Positions 22,525-34,594 of a stretch of 64,000 nucleotides of DNA are shown here, piece by piece. Each line of letters opens with the position of its first letter. Position 1 is the first letter of the stretch. This stretch comes from Trichoderma breve (lineage: Eukaryota; Ascomycota; Sordariomycetes; Hypocreales; Hypocreaceae), in the NCBI RefSeq assembly GCF_028502605.1, contig NC_079232.1, positions 2,232,001 through 2,296,000 of the forward strand, read 5' to 3'. The position numbers and the translations under genes were made by a program. The notes below the pieces were generated by a model. It made no database searches. It was not told where the DNA came from and was given only the letters and a program-made list of their open reading frames with translations.

Positions 22525-25500
22525 AGTGGTGAGATCTTTTGAATTGTAACCCTGATCTGGATCGTACAGGGGAGTTTCTGTTTCAACTTTGTTTGAAGAT
22601 ATTAAATTCAACAAGAGGACGTTCGCACAAAGACATGGACATTTCAATGTTTCCTTTAGCCATCCATATCTATAGAGGATGCGGGGGTTTCGCGGGGCTT
22701 GCATCCACTGTAAAGAACACTATGTCCAGGCTATCTCCATCATAGTGGAGGTAGTTTCATCATTGGAGACCCGTAAGAAGGCCAGATAGCGAGCACTATT
22801 CGCGGATACAATGAGACGGGAGCACAATTGAAGCTGCTAGGCAACTAAGGCCGTGGGAAAATGCACTGCTCGGGCCGACGAAAGTTGTCCGGAGTTTCAG
22901 CCGTGAAGGTGAAAGTCATGTCTGACGCCGGATATCTCCCCGCATCTTGCGCCGATTTTATGGCGAGACAGTTGCAGAATCCTGCTGCAATGATGGAATA
23001 AGATGCAGTTACGGATACTGTATAAATACCTATCAGGGTGCATGCTCCTTGAGTTGAATGGGCGATCGGCAGAAGTTTTGGAATATTGAAACCAACTTGA
23101 AATCACAACCACAGCTCTGTATTTGCTGAGATGTAACCTCATGATACCGGAACAAAGACGCCACATGCACATGTACAGATGAGTGCATTTCTTTATGCAT
23201 CAAGTGCCTGCCTCTTCACTATTCATGTACATGATCTCCAACACTTGGTACGAAGCATGTAATACCAAGTACCGTACCTTCAGCTTGACACCTGATGCTA
23301 CCGACTCGACGGGACATTGGGGTTTCAGGTTTGCCTACAGGGATGCCTCTCAGCTAGTGGCCGTTCGCCGACCGAGTTTGCCGCGCAGCCCTCTTGCAAC
23401 AATCAGGTGCTGCTGATGCAGATAAAGTGTTAATAGGAACGATGGTTGTGCTATTATACGCCCATTAAATACAGCAAGAGGCCATGCGGGCAAGTTTCCG
23501 GTGGCTTGGGTTTTGACATGGCACAGGCTTTTGGCCTTTACTCATCCTCCCTTGGGCTTATCTCACCACTACTGTGACACAGCTGTCAGATGATTGACAT
23601 GTGTTTGTGTTGGCGTCATGCCCGTACAAGGGATTCCCCGATGAACGAGACATTGGCTCTTGTTTGGTGCTGAGCTGACCAGCTTCAGGTTTGTCTTGGT
23701 AGGGATTCATCTGGCATTAGTGGCTCGGCTGAATGAGGAGAAGACTTGGACTCCATGTCACCAGCGAGATTATACGGTGCCGGGGGGTAGGGAGTGCGTT
23801 TGCTGTGCTCGTACAAGACTGTCGTTGCTCGTGGTGAAATGACGCAGGGCCATTTTTAACATCAAATCATACAATATAGTAATATCATGATTTTACTTGT
23901 TGCCTGTAGCCATCGGATGGGAGGGAACTCAATCTATCCGAACGCATTCCGCATCAAGCCTCCCGATACGGGCTATTCCGTCCAAGCTTGCTTGGCCCAT
24001 CGACGTGTGACGCTCATTTCGAGGCACGACAGACCACCATACTGCACAGCGAATAGCGTCATCCAGCACAGCCGCGGCGGCCGCCATCAAACTCTACTGC
24101 ACTCGTACTGTTCTGGCATGAATCCGGAGTTGACTCGAGCCCTGGCCCGTATCCGCGGCACACTGATGGCCCTGAGCCCCGGCAGAGTGGATTGGAGTGC
24201 AGGCGCCGGCGACGGCGAGATGCGAGACTTGTCAGCCCAAAGTGGCAGCAGGGGGGAATAGCAGCCTCAAGAGAGCATAAGGCATCCCTGGTATTATTAG
24301 TAGTAGTAGTACTTTATTACATTAGTAGTACAGTACTTCATCAGGAGCATGAAGCATGTATCATGTTGTGACCAGGAGGCGCTCGGAGTCCGATTCAATT
24401 GAGATTGGATTTGATGAGGTGGAGAGGGGCAGCCAAGCAGGACAACGTCAAATCGCAATTTTGAAGCTTGAACTGACAGGTGCACGTTGCTGCTAGACGG
24501 GTACGGCAGCCTCCGTACCTGTACCTCCCAGCGCCCCCATGATGGCAGCTGCGCGGAGGTACTCGTACTAGACGCTGCTGAACTGCCGTAGCTGCGGAAT
24601 CAAACGCCCACTTGGCACGTAGCCGCAGCCCATTTGCGGGTGCCGGTATCCGCCGCCCCGAGCGGGGAGAACGTCATTTTCATTTTCCCGTATTCAGCCC
24701 AGCCCAAATGCGAACAAAGAAGACTCGACCTCTCGATTGACTGACAATGATTGATTGATTTGACTAGGTGCTGACCAGGAGGCTTACAAGGCACGGCACT
24801 TCTCACAGGCACGGGACAGTATAATAGGCAGATTAGATCAAGTATTACTGCTAGGTAGGTAGCATTATTAGCAACACGGGATATTGTCTTATACTGTATT
24901 CAGCCCGTCCTGGCCAACGATTCCGGGTTGGGCGATCCCGTTTGATTGGAGCCCATGCTAGTGCCATGCCATGCCACCGCGGATGTACCTAATGTACGAA
25001 GCATCCCGGCTGCCGATAGAGTAGGCCGTTTGTGAATGGTGAATGGCGCTGCACTCGCAAATGAGACGACGACTAATCTCATGTTGCCTTGTGCCTTCAT
25101 TTGCGTGCGCGTGCGAGTGTGACGCAGAGGTACGACTTACGAGGATGTAGTACGGCAGAAAGCCCTCACTCAGCTGCATTCACCACCCCCCTCGGAGGAG
25201 AACTTGATGAGATCAGAGGCCGAGGGCATGCAGCTCCATACTCATACATACTCGTAGAGGGTGCGACTTTGGTGATGCGCAGTTTTCCCGTGCATTGGTC
25301 AACTTCAGGCCAAGACCTTCGGGTTGGGCAGGCAGCAGTATTTTGCTGCCATCTGATTCATCGCTGATCTCGTCTTGTGCAAGCCTTGACCCCCCTCCCT
25401 CGCACAAGACGGCTGACAGGCGGCGTTTGCACCGTGCTGCGTCTAATTAATCTAGAGTCTCACCTTTTTTTCACGTCAGGGTTGCTTACAAGACCCGACG

Positions 25501-26705
25501 CTGCTGCAGCTTTTTGCAAAACAAGCCGCGTATGTACCGGGGATGTAGGCCTAGAGCATGTATGTACATATGCCGTGCTGGACACAAGAACCCTGGATGC
25601 CACTATCGTCGATTGGGCAGCGTCATTCCAATACTTACCACTACATATACGAGTACAGTATGGAGTCCATCGTATTAAAGCTGCCGAGGCCTTTTTAAGC
25701 TACCAAGGACTAGGTAGGTCTTTGGTCCCGCCCGTCCTAAAAGGTAGAAGAGAAAAAAAAAGACAAGCATCCCCTCTTCTCATGGCTTTGCCGCCAGAGC
25801 ATTGTGATGAAAAAATGTGTCGCCGGGTGATATACTTGTGGCTATACTCTAGAGACAATCCACCCCTGCGCAAAGCCATGGAACACACGAGAAACCATCG
25901 GTGTGCATGTGATATGATTGTTGAATTGCGAGTCTAGTCTAGCGAGACGTTAGTGAGCCTAGAGCGCCAAGTTGCTGTCCATGTATTTTTAGACGTCGGA
26001 TGGTTGTACGTTCTTGGTATGAGAGCTGCCCTTTGTGATTGATCTTGGGTTGTACCGGCGGCTACTGTGAATACCTGCCCGGTACGAAGCGAATTGATTG
26101 AGCCCAAAAAGCTGCTCCGATGCTAGACGAATAGGTACCTAGACTGCGAGGTAGTAATTAAAAGCAGCCAATGACCAAGTACGAGTACACGTACATGCAA
26201 CGTCAAGCTCTGCTAATTTGAGTGAGTGCGTGTGAGTGTGTGTGAGACTCGGTGCGTTCGTTGTGCCTGTCCGCTTTCTGCCACCGAGCCTCCGCCTCGC
26301 CTCGATTTCGATCAACCCATCAAAACTGCCAGCCCTCCGCCCACCCCCTCACACCCCCTCAGAAAAGCAGAGCTAACAAGCAAACTGTGTTCAGCCCTGC
26401 CAAACCTGCTCTGGGGCTGGCAAAGGCTCTGCTCGTTGAGTTTTGTACTTGGATAATCCCGCGCCGCAGCCGACAATCCCAGCTCTCCATCTCCAGCCCC
26501 TCGTCATAGTCATACGCAGACGCAGACGACCGTCGAGGCGAAAATCTTTGCTCTGCGCCCGACATCATTCAGAACAACACAATCGCACCCTCTCCAGCAG
26601 CGCATCCGCCCGGTCGAGAATGACGTGAATGCGCCTCGACGACTCCAGCACCTGTTCCGAACGCATGGTAGTGGCCTGGAGCTCTCCGCTAGCGCCTAGG
26701 TGACA
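22525..26705. other. 4.2 kb gene-poor region, shared upstream of alpha-glucosidase and adenylate cyclase
   Basis: Divergent upstream space. The left end is the alpha-glucosidase promoter (paired GCGGGG boxes). It contains a short TAG-repeat around 24297-24311 and four copies of TACTCGTA/TACGAGTA (24560, 25249, 25648, 26180). The last about 450 bp before the cyclase ATG is CT/CA-rich, as in fungal leaders of highly regulated genes. No ORF here resembles a known protein. Confidence 0.5.
22681..22697. promoter_or_regulatory. Two CreA/Cre1-type boxes upstream of alpha-glucosidase
   Basis: GCGGGG at 22681-22686 and again at 22692-22697, both matching the SYGGRG consensus of the fungal carbon catabolite repressor CreA/Cre1. 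They lie about 160-175 bp upstream of the alpha-glucosidase ATG. Closely paired sites are the arrangement reported to be functional, but the hexamer is short and binding is inferred. Confidence 0.4.
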
Positions 26706-29700
26706 ATGGCTGAGAATGAAGCTCCCTTCCGCATCAGCTCCGGCACGAGCGCCAGCACCGACAGCACTCGATCCTCCATCACGGCGAAGCCCTCGACCCC
26801 GACGGCGGCTTCAACCGAAGCTGCATCGCGCAACGGCATGGGCGTGGGCGTGGGCGTGGGCGCGGGTGCGGGTGTAGGCACAGGCACAGGCCCGGCGCAC
26901 ATTGACACGGACGCTTCCACGCCCCATCACCATAAGTGAGTTTGAGAGTTTGCCCAGCTTCCTCGTCTCGTCTCGTGCCTCTAGGGCGTTGTGTTGGCGG
27001 AGGCCGGCGCCGTCGCTTGTTCGCGACCTCGTCCCGGCCGCCCGTCCCGCTCGCCTTTGTTGTTGATCTACTACTGCTATTGCTATCCGTACAACTGCAA
27101 ATGCCATGTCTAACGCGGGTCCCTGCGCCTGTAGGAGCCTCTCACGAGATGACGACCTCCAGGTTTCGCCCACCTCGACCGCCACCACACGAATGTCGCC
27201 TACGACGTCGAGAGAGAGCGGCCGCCGCTTGAGCGACCTCACCAACTACCGCCGCGACCTGGCCGTGCTCGATCCCCCGCGAGGCCATCCCAACCCCGCC
27301 AACTATGCCGCGAGCCTCGTCGACGAGTCGGCCGACAACATGTCCATCTTCTCGCAGTTCTCCCCCGGGCTGCACGGCTTGGGATCCCGTACCGGCGCAA
27401 GCTCGTCGCTGGGCATGCAAGATTCCCCGGAGCAGCTCTACTACACAGATGGGAGGCGGCCATCGGCTGCTAGTGTCACCACGACGGCTAGCAGTACTGG
27501 ATCCAAGGCTAGCGGTCCCCGTGGCGGCTTTCGCAAACTGCAGGGCTTTTTCGGCGAGGAGTTTCCTGGGCGCGATAGTTCCGAGAGCAGCCTGCCGACC
27601 TCTTATATGGGGAAGGACCAACGATCGCGCTCCTACAGCCATACTCGCCCGACGCATCGCGATCGTAACTACTCCAATGCCACCGATCATACAAGGGATG
27701 CTTCGCCTGCCTCGTCACGACCCAGGACCCCAGTTCCGGCCCCTGAAGTAGTGCCCTTTTTGTATCAGGATAATACTGTAAGTCCGCCTTGTGTTTCCGA
27801 TCTTCGTTTCTTTCTTCTCCCCTCCTCCTTGCTTTGTTCTTTCATCTTCTTTTCTTCACCTCGCTTTTCTTTTCCCCTTCTTTTCCCCCCCTTTGCCGTA
27901 TTTCATATTTCTTTTCTTATTGTGCAGCCTCCATGTCCCTGCCTCCTTTTTCCCAAAACGGCGTAAGCTCTCATCTGTACCTTTCATCTTTGATCCACTC
28001 TTTTTTTCGTTATGGGGCCGCCTGCGATCCACGAATAGTGGGGGTCGAAATTGGAAATCGGTTTCGCCTTGGAATCATGACACAGAATCTGACCTGCCCG
28101 TCTTTCTTCTAGGACATTGCGCGCTATGGAGAGGCTCCCGTAAGAGACATCATGACGGGCCCCGATCGGGAACGATACATGTCGGATGGCGCGCCTCAAG
28201 TGCCGCCGAAATCCTCACAGTCCTCACGCGCCGGCATCGTTCACCTCCCCGGTCACCATCACCGCCATAACAAGAGTATCGATGATCCGAGGAGCCTGCG
28301 GCCGACCACCAGTCGGGAAGACTCTACGAGCAGTTCATATCCTCGCGAACGAGGGGGCATGGCGGGGACGCTCTTCAGCAGCTCACGCTCCAGAGCCCAA
28401 AGCCCGACACCGAGCATTGGTAGTGGACAGGCTCCCTACTCAAGGTCTGGCGTGCTTGAGGGACACGCTTCCCCTGGCCACCATGGCAAGCTTGGCTTCA
28501 TGGGCCGATTTCGACGGCATAAGGACAAAGATGATGGCAACAGTGGCGGCTCCAAGCTGAGAGACTTACCCCAGTCTACCAGGTCTTTGCAGGCAAAGTC
28601 CTCCAAGACGGACTTGACGCGCCCCGAGCTGTCGCCATCCGCCTTTCCTTCTACCTTTGTACTCGGCTCTGGAGATGTGTCCGATGCTTCTGATACCCGG
28701 TCCCTGGCAGGGCGCGGCGGAACGTTCAAGAACAACTTTCCCTTCTCCAAGAACAAGCGACCCCTCCGGCCGAACGACTGCGACGAGACCATTGGCCCGA
28801 CCGACCGTGCTGATCCTGGACACATGTACCACCTTGACACGAACTTGAACGATATGGAAGGTATTCTGGCCAAGCCACCCCCATTGACCCCCATGGACAC
28901 CTCCTTCGTGAACATCGACCCTGACCCCATCGATTCGGCAGTTTCTCCGCCGAAGGGAGGAAGTTGGGATGCCCCTGATAGCTGGGCAGTCCGCCGAGGC
29001 ACCGAGGATACTACGATACAGCAGCCAGAAGTGGAAGAGCTCTCGAGCCCACCGCGACCCGAGGAGAAACTGACGCCTTACTTTATTCGCATATTCCGAT
29101 CGGACGGGACCTTTTCAACACACTCCATGGCTTTAGACGCCACTGTTGCCGAGGTCATATCACAAGTGATTAAGAAGACATATGTCGTTGACGGACTCGA
29201 AAACTACCACATCATCATGAAGAAGCATGACCTTATCCGCGTCCTAACCCCCGGCGAGCGGCCTTTACTCATCCAGAAACGCCTCCTACAGCAGGTTGGT
29301 TACGAGGAAAAGGACAGAATAGAGGATTTGGGCCGCGAGGACAACGGGTACCTGTGCCGCTTCATGTTCCTGTCTGCCCGAGAGAGTGATTTCCACTCAA
29401 AGACGGCGGACCTGGGCATCAAGGCCACCCAAAAGGTTAACTACGTCGATCTTGCTGGTCGCAACCTCGTCACCATTCCCATCTCCCTCTATCTTAAGGC
29501 TAACGATATTATATCTCTTAACCTCTCTCGTAACCTGTCTCTGGATGTGCCACGAGACTTTATCCAGTCCTGCAAGAACCTCCGAGACATCAAATTCAAT
29601 AACAATGAAGCAAGGAAACTGCCGCTCAGCCTTGGCCGGGCCGCGAGGCTCACATATCTGGATGCCTCCAACAATAGGTTGGAGCAGCTGGACCATGCTG

Positions 29701-32700
29701 AATTAAACACCCTCACCGGACTGCTGCGAATGAATCTTGCCAACAACCGCCTAACGCACCTGCCCCCTTACTTTGGCGCATACCAAGCGTTGAGGAGTTT
29801 GAATATTTCCTCCAACTTCTTGGATGCGTTCCCACCCTTCTTATGCGACCTGCACAGCCTGGTTGACTTGGATCTAAGTTTCAACTCCATCGCAGAGCTG
29901 CCGGAAGAGATTGGCCAGCTCAAGAGTCTGGAAAAGCTACTCATCACCAATAATCATCTCAGCGGCGGTGTCCCGGAGTCGTTCAGTGGCCTTATTAGCT
30001 TGCGCGAGCTTGACATCAAATACAACTACATCACTAATATCGACGTCATTTCCGAACTGCCCAAGCTGGAGATCTTGTACGCCGCTCACAATCATATCTC
30101 AGCCTTTGTTGGCAAATTTGAGCGCATTCGTCAACTCAAATTGAACTCGAACCCGCTCAACAAGTTTGAAATCCGAGAGCCGCTCCCAACCCTCAAGACC
30201 CTGAACCTTTCTCAGGGCCAGCTGGCGAGCATCGACTCCGCATTCTCCAACATGCCGAATCTGGAGCGCCTCGTCCTCGACAAGAACCACTTCGTCTCAC
30301 TCCCGCCTCAAATTGGTGCCCTGAGCCGCCTGGAGCATTTCAGCATTGCTCACAACTCTGTGAGCGAACTGCCGCCCCAGATAGGCTGCCTAACAGAGCT
30401 TAGGGTCCTCGACGTGCGAGATAACAACATCTCTAAACTGCCCATGGAAATTTGGTGGGCTAACAAGCTCGAAACCTTCAATGCCTCTTCCAACATGCTA
30501 GAAAATTTCCCCAAGGCCGCGTCAAGGGCCCCCAGACTACCTGGTGAAGAGCTGCAGGGACCACCTCCGACGACAAATGGTAAGACGCTCCCAATGGGAA
30601 CACTTTCCGCCAGTGGCAGCTCTGAGGAACTGGGAGAGGAGCGCCGGCCGAGCCAAGCGTCAAGCACCACGCTTCTGAGCGTAGGCCCAACGCCCAATAT
30701 CCCGGGAGCAGACCGAAAGAGTTCTGTCGTGTCCGTTTATGGAAAGGGCGGACGTAAGACGTCTGTCATGTCTAGGGGAACATCGCAATCTCACCAATCT
30801 CAGAACACGGTCTCGACTTCAAACCAGTCACTGAGAAAGGACTCAGGTCTGTCGTCTAGATTAACCAACACGTTTGCCGGATCATTGCGAAATCTGTACC
30901 TTGCGGACAACCGACTGGATGACGACGTGTTTGACCAGATTACGCTGCTTGCCGAGCTCAGAGTTCTCAATTTGTCCTACAACTGGGAGGTCAGCGACAT
31001 GCCTCAGAGATCAATGCAAAACTGGCCACAGCTGGTAGAGCTGTACCTGTCTGGAAATGTTTTGACAAGTCTTCCGGCAGATGACTTGGAAGAGACGAGT
31101 CTTCTTCAAACCTTGTATATCAATGGCAACAAGTTCACCAACTTGCCAGCTGATATATCAAGAGCGAAGAAGCTTGCGGTTTTGGACTGCGGAAACAACC
31201 AGCTAAAGTACAACATTGCCAATGTTCCATACGACTGGAACTGGAACCTGAACCCAAACTTGAGATATCTCAACCTTTCGGGAAATAAGCGACTGGAAAT
31301 TAAGCAGACAGCATGGGGCGGCATTGATGGCCCTGGAGCCGTAAACCGCGAGGAGTATACCGACTTTAACCGACTCCTCAACCTGAGGATACTGGGTCTG
31401 ATGGACGTTACCCTGACTCAGCCCAGCATACCAGATCAAAGCGAAGACAGACGTGTTAGGACGTCCGGGTCGTTGGCAGGCCATTTGCCATATGGTATGG
31501 CCGACACTCTGGGCAAGAACGAGCATTTGTCCACGGTTGATCTTGTCGTTCCACGGTTTAACTCTTCAGAGACGGAGATGCTTTTGGGTCTCTTCGACGG
31601 CCAGGCATTGTCTAACAGCGGATCTAAGATTGCCAAGTATCTCCACGAAAACTTTGGACATATTTTTGCTCAGGAACTCAAAGCCTTGAAAACCCGCCAG
31701 AACGAAACACCTGCTGATGCGCTCCGAAGAGCCTTTTTGGCCCTTAACAAAGATCTGGTGACCGCCGCAACACAATATTCGGATGACCGGAAGAAAAAAT
31801 CGCATAGGGGTGTATCTCAGCCGGTCATTCTTAGTAGAGAAGATCTCAATTCCGGAGGAGTCGCCACCGTCTTATACCTTCAAGGCACAGAACTATACGT
31901 GGCAAACGTCGGTGATGTTCAGGCTATGGTTATCAAGACTGACAGCAAACATCATATCCTAACCCGGAAACATGACCCCGCAGAGCCGTCAGAACGGTCA
32001 AGGATTCGCGAAGCTGGTGGATGGGTATCGCGCAATGGCCGGCTGAACGATACCCTACAAGTCTCTCGAGCCTTTGGATACGTTGATTTGATGCCCGCAG
32101 TACAGGCGGCACCTTACGTGACCAATATGACCATTCGAGAGAACGACGACATCATTGTCATGGCTACAAGCGAGCTATGGGAGTATCTCCCCCCTGGTCT
32201 CATCACGGATATCGCGCGAGCAGAGCGCCAGGACCTTATGCGAGCTGCTCAAAAGCTTCGCGATATCGCAATGGCCTACGGAGCATCAGGAAAAATTATG
32301 GTAATGATGATTAGCGTTGTCGACCTCAAGAGACGAGTGGAACGATCTCGCCTTCATCGGGGCACGAGCATGTCCCTGTACCCTTCGGGAGTCCCTGCGG
32401 AAGCTCCCTACCTCCTTTCCACGAGAAGGGGACGAAAGGGCAAGGGAGATGTTCTCGACTCTTCTCTCAACCGGCTCGAGGCGGAGATCCCCGCCCCGAC
32501 TGGCAACGTCTCCATTGTCTTTACCGATATCAAGAACTCCACGACTCTCTGGGAGATGTATCCCAATGCCATGCGGTCGGCAATCAAGCTACATAACGAA
32601 GTGATGCGGCGACAACTACGCCGAATTGGAGGATACGAAGTCAAGACGGAAGGTGATGCCTTCATGGTGTCATTCCCTACTGCGACTTCGGCTCTCCTCT

Positions 32701-33800
32701 GGTGCTTTGCCGTTCAGATGGAGCTTCTCGAGGTCCCTTGGCCGTCAGAAGTTCTCAACTCAATGTCGTGCCAGCCGATATATGACAAGGAAAATGCGCT
32801 GATCTTTAAAGGACTGTCTGTTCGCATGGGCATTCACTACGGGGATTGTGTGTGCGAAACGGATCCCGTCACCCGCCGCATGGATTACTTTGGGCCCATG
32901 GTTAACAAAGCATCACGTATCTCGGCTTGTGCCGATGGCGGCCAGATCACTGTTTCCTCGGACTTCATCTCCGAAATTCAGCGCTGTCTGGAGAACTATC
33001 AAGACACAGATCGAAATGTTTCGACCAGCTCAGAAGCCTCTTTCGAGGACGAGTCAATCGCGACTGCTATTCGCAAGGATTTGAGATCTTTGACCTCCCA
33101 GGGTTTTGAAGTCAAAGAGATGGGAGAGAAGAAGCTTAAAGGTTTAGAAAACCCCGAGGTTGTCTATTCCTTGTACCCCCATGCTCTCACTGGCCGTATT
33201 GAATACCACCTACAACATGAGCGTCAAGATTTGATGGCCGACAGGCCCACTGCAGTCCTATCTGGTGACCTTGCATTTGACCCTGACACTATCTGGTCGT
33301 TGTGGAGAGTCAGCTTGCGCCTTGAGATGCTGTGCAGCACTTTGGAGGAAGTCAGAGGTCCGGGGCTTCAGCCCCCAGAGACGGAACTCTTGGAGCGTAT
33401 GAAGACCCGAGGAGGCGAAGTCACTGAACGCTTCTTGATCAATTTTATGGAACATCAAGTAAGCAGAATAGAGGTAAGCGTGTACTAAACTATCCAATGT
33501 GTTCATTGCCTATTGGCCTTATTCTAACATGAAAAATAGACTTGTGTGTCAACCCTGACCATGCGCCATCTCGCCATTGGAGGCGGTACCCTTCGAGAGC
33601 TTAACCAACTCCGTGCCCCCATGGCTGCGGTGTTCGAGTTCTTCTTGAAACAGAAAGAGGAGTTGGACCGTTACAAGGAGAAATATGGTCCCATTGAGGA
33701 TGAACCCAGCAATGGGGTGACCATCAGGGGAGAGATTGAAGACGTTGAAGAAGAGGTGGAAAATTCTGAAGAAGATGGAAGTGACACTGAACAAGAGTAA
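26706..33800 (+). CDS. Adenylate cyclase (fungal RA-LRR-PP2C-cyclase type)
   Basis: Predicted 2164 residues, exons 26706-26935, 27135-27777, 28113-33473 and 33540-33800. It makes cAMP to activate protein kinase A, controlling growth, conidiation and stress or host responses. Order of parts: disordered N-terminus with a Gly-Val repeat; Ras-associating domain about 612-705 (PYFIRIFRSDGTF); LRR block 733-1095; Ser-rich linker about 1096-1210 with four R-R/K-x-S sites; LRR block 1214-1394; PP2C-like domain 1414-1694; class III catalytic domain from about 1755 (VSIVFTDIKNSTTLWE, MDYFGPMVNKASRI, ADGGQI); C-terminal region with an acidic end that in yeast Cyr1 binds CAP/Srv2. The PP2C part has lost key metal ligands (FDGQ for FDGH, ATSELW for ACDGLW, SRAFGY for SRALGD). 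Single-copy gene in most ascomycetes. Exon 2/3 joining over a 335-nt intron is the least certain point. Confidence 0.95.
26838..26892 (+). repeat. GGGCGT-type hexamer repeat in adenylate cyclase exon 1
   Basis: Tandem GGCGTG/GGCGCG units continuing as GGCACA, in frame, coding alternating Gly and Val/Ala/Thr in the disordered N-terminus. Likely length-variable between strains. Confidence 0.75.
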
Positions 33801-34594
33801 ATCTTGATCAGTTGTACATTACTAAAGCCTGTCATGAAGCGGATGGGCGCTTATCTCATAACCTTGTTTGGGGGCTTCTGTGGAATCCTTTTCCTTCTTC
33901 TATTACCTCCCTACCTGGGAGAGGGTAGAGCCGTCGAGGCCGGAGGCGTTGAAAAGAGGGCTTGAGTTCCCTTCTTTTTTTTGTGTTTTTGATTATTCCC
34001 TTACTGCATTCTGGATCAATCATGTTACAACGTGGTCGGATGGATTTACATATGAGACTTTTGCGTTTGGCGCAGTCTTTTTTCGGCGAAAGTTGTTTAA
34101 CCGGGGGGTTGGATGGAGGGAGGGATCATCCTGGGGGATGTTTGATGCGTGCGCGGGTGCAACAAAGTTTTTTACTATATATATACCTCACATATATTGT
34201 TATGAGTCGTTTTGTACAACCTCTTTGGTGGCAAAGGGGGGATTGATTGGTTCAAATGCATCTACAGCACAGCAACTTGGGGCTTGCAAAGCGGTTTTTT
34301 AAGGGGGGAATTGGTATTTTTTTCTATCATCATTATCGTTATTGCAAAGTAGTCACAGAACATTCATTGGTGGGGGGAGCATGGCATAAGAAGAAACCAA
34401 GAAAAAAAATACTTTTGATTGGATTGATTTAATTTTTCTGGACTCTCTTTTGTTTCTTGTTTTTCTTTTGTCGAGTATATTGTACTTATATGTTGATTCT
34501 ACTTAGTATTATTCAAATCTCTTATTAGAGTCAAAAACCCAACTAGTATTTAATGCGATAGCCACTATCTATGAAAAAAAAAAAGAGAGCCTCT
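33801..34594. other. Convergent 3' intergenic
   Basis: 794 bp between the adenylate cyclase stop and the ALG12 stop. T-rich and A-rich runs are common, as expected for two facing 3' UTRs. An open frame at 33868-34302 is low complexity and not gene-like. Confidence 0.5.

Noticed and set aside
25377..25937. 186-codon + strand ORF in the cyclase upstream region
   Set aside because: No recognisable domain, atypical amino-acid use, and the region is dotted with intergenic octamers; not convincing.
33868..34302. 144-codon + strand ORF after the adenylate cyclase stop
   Set aside because: Low-complexity Phe/Gly-rich translation in what should be 3' UTR; no family resemblance.
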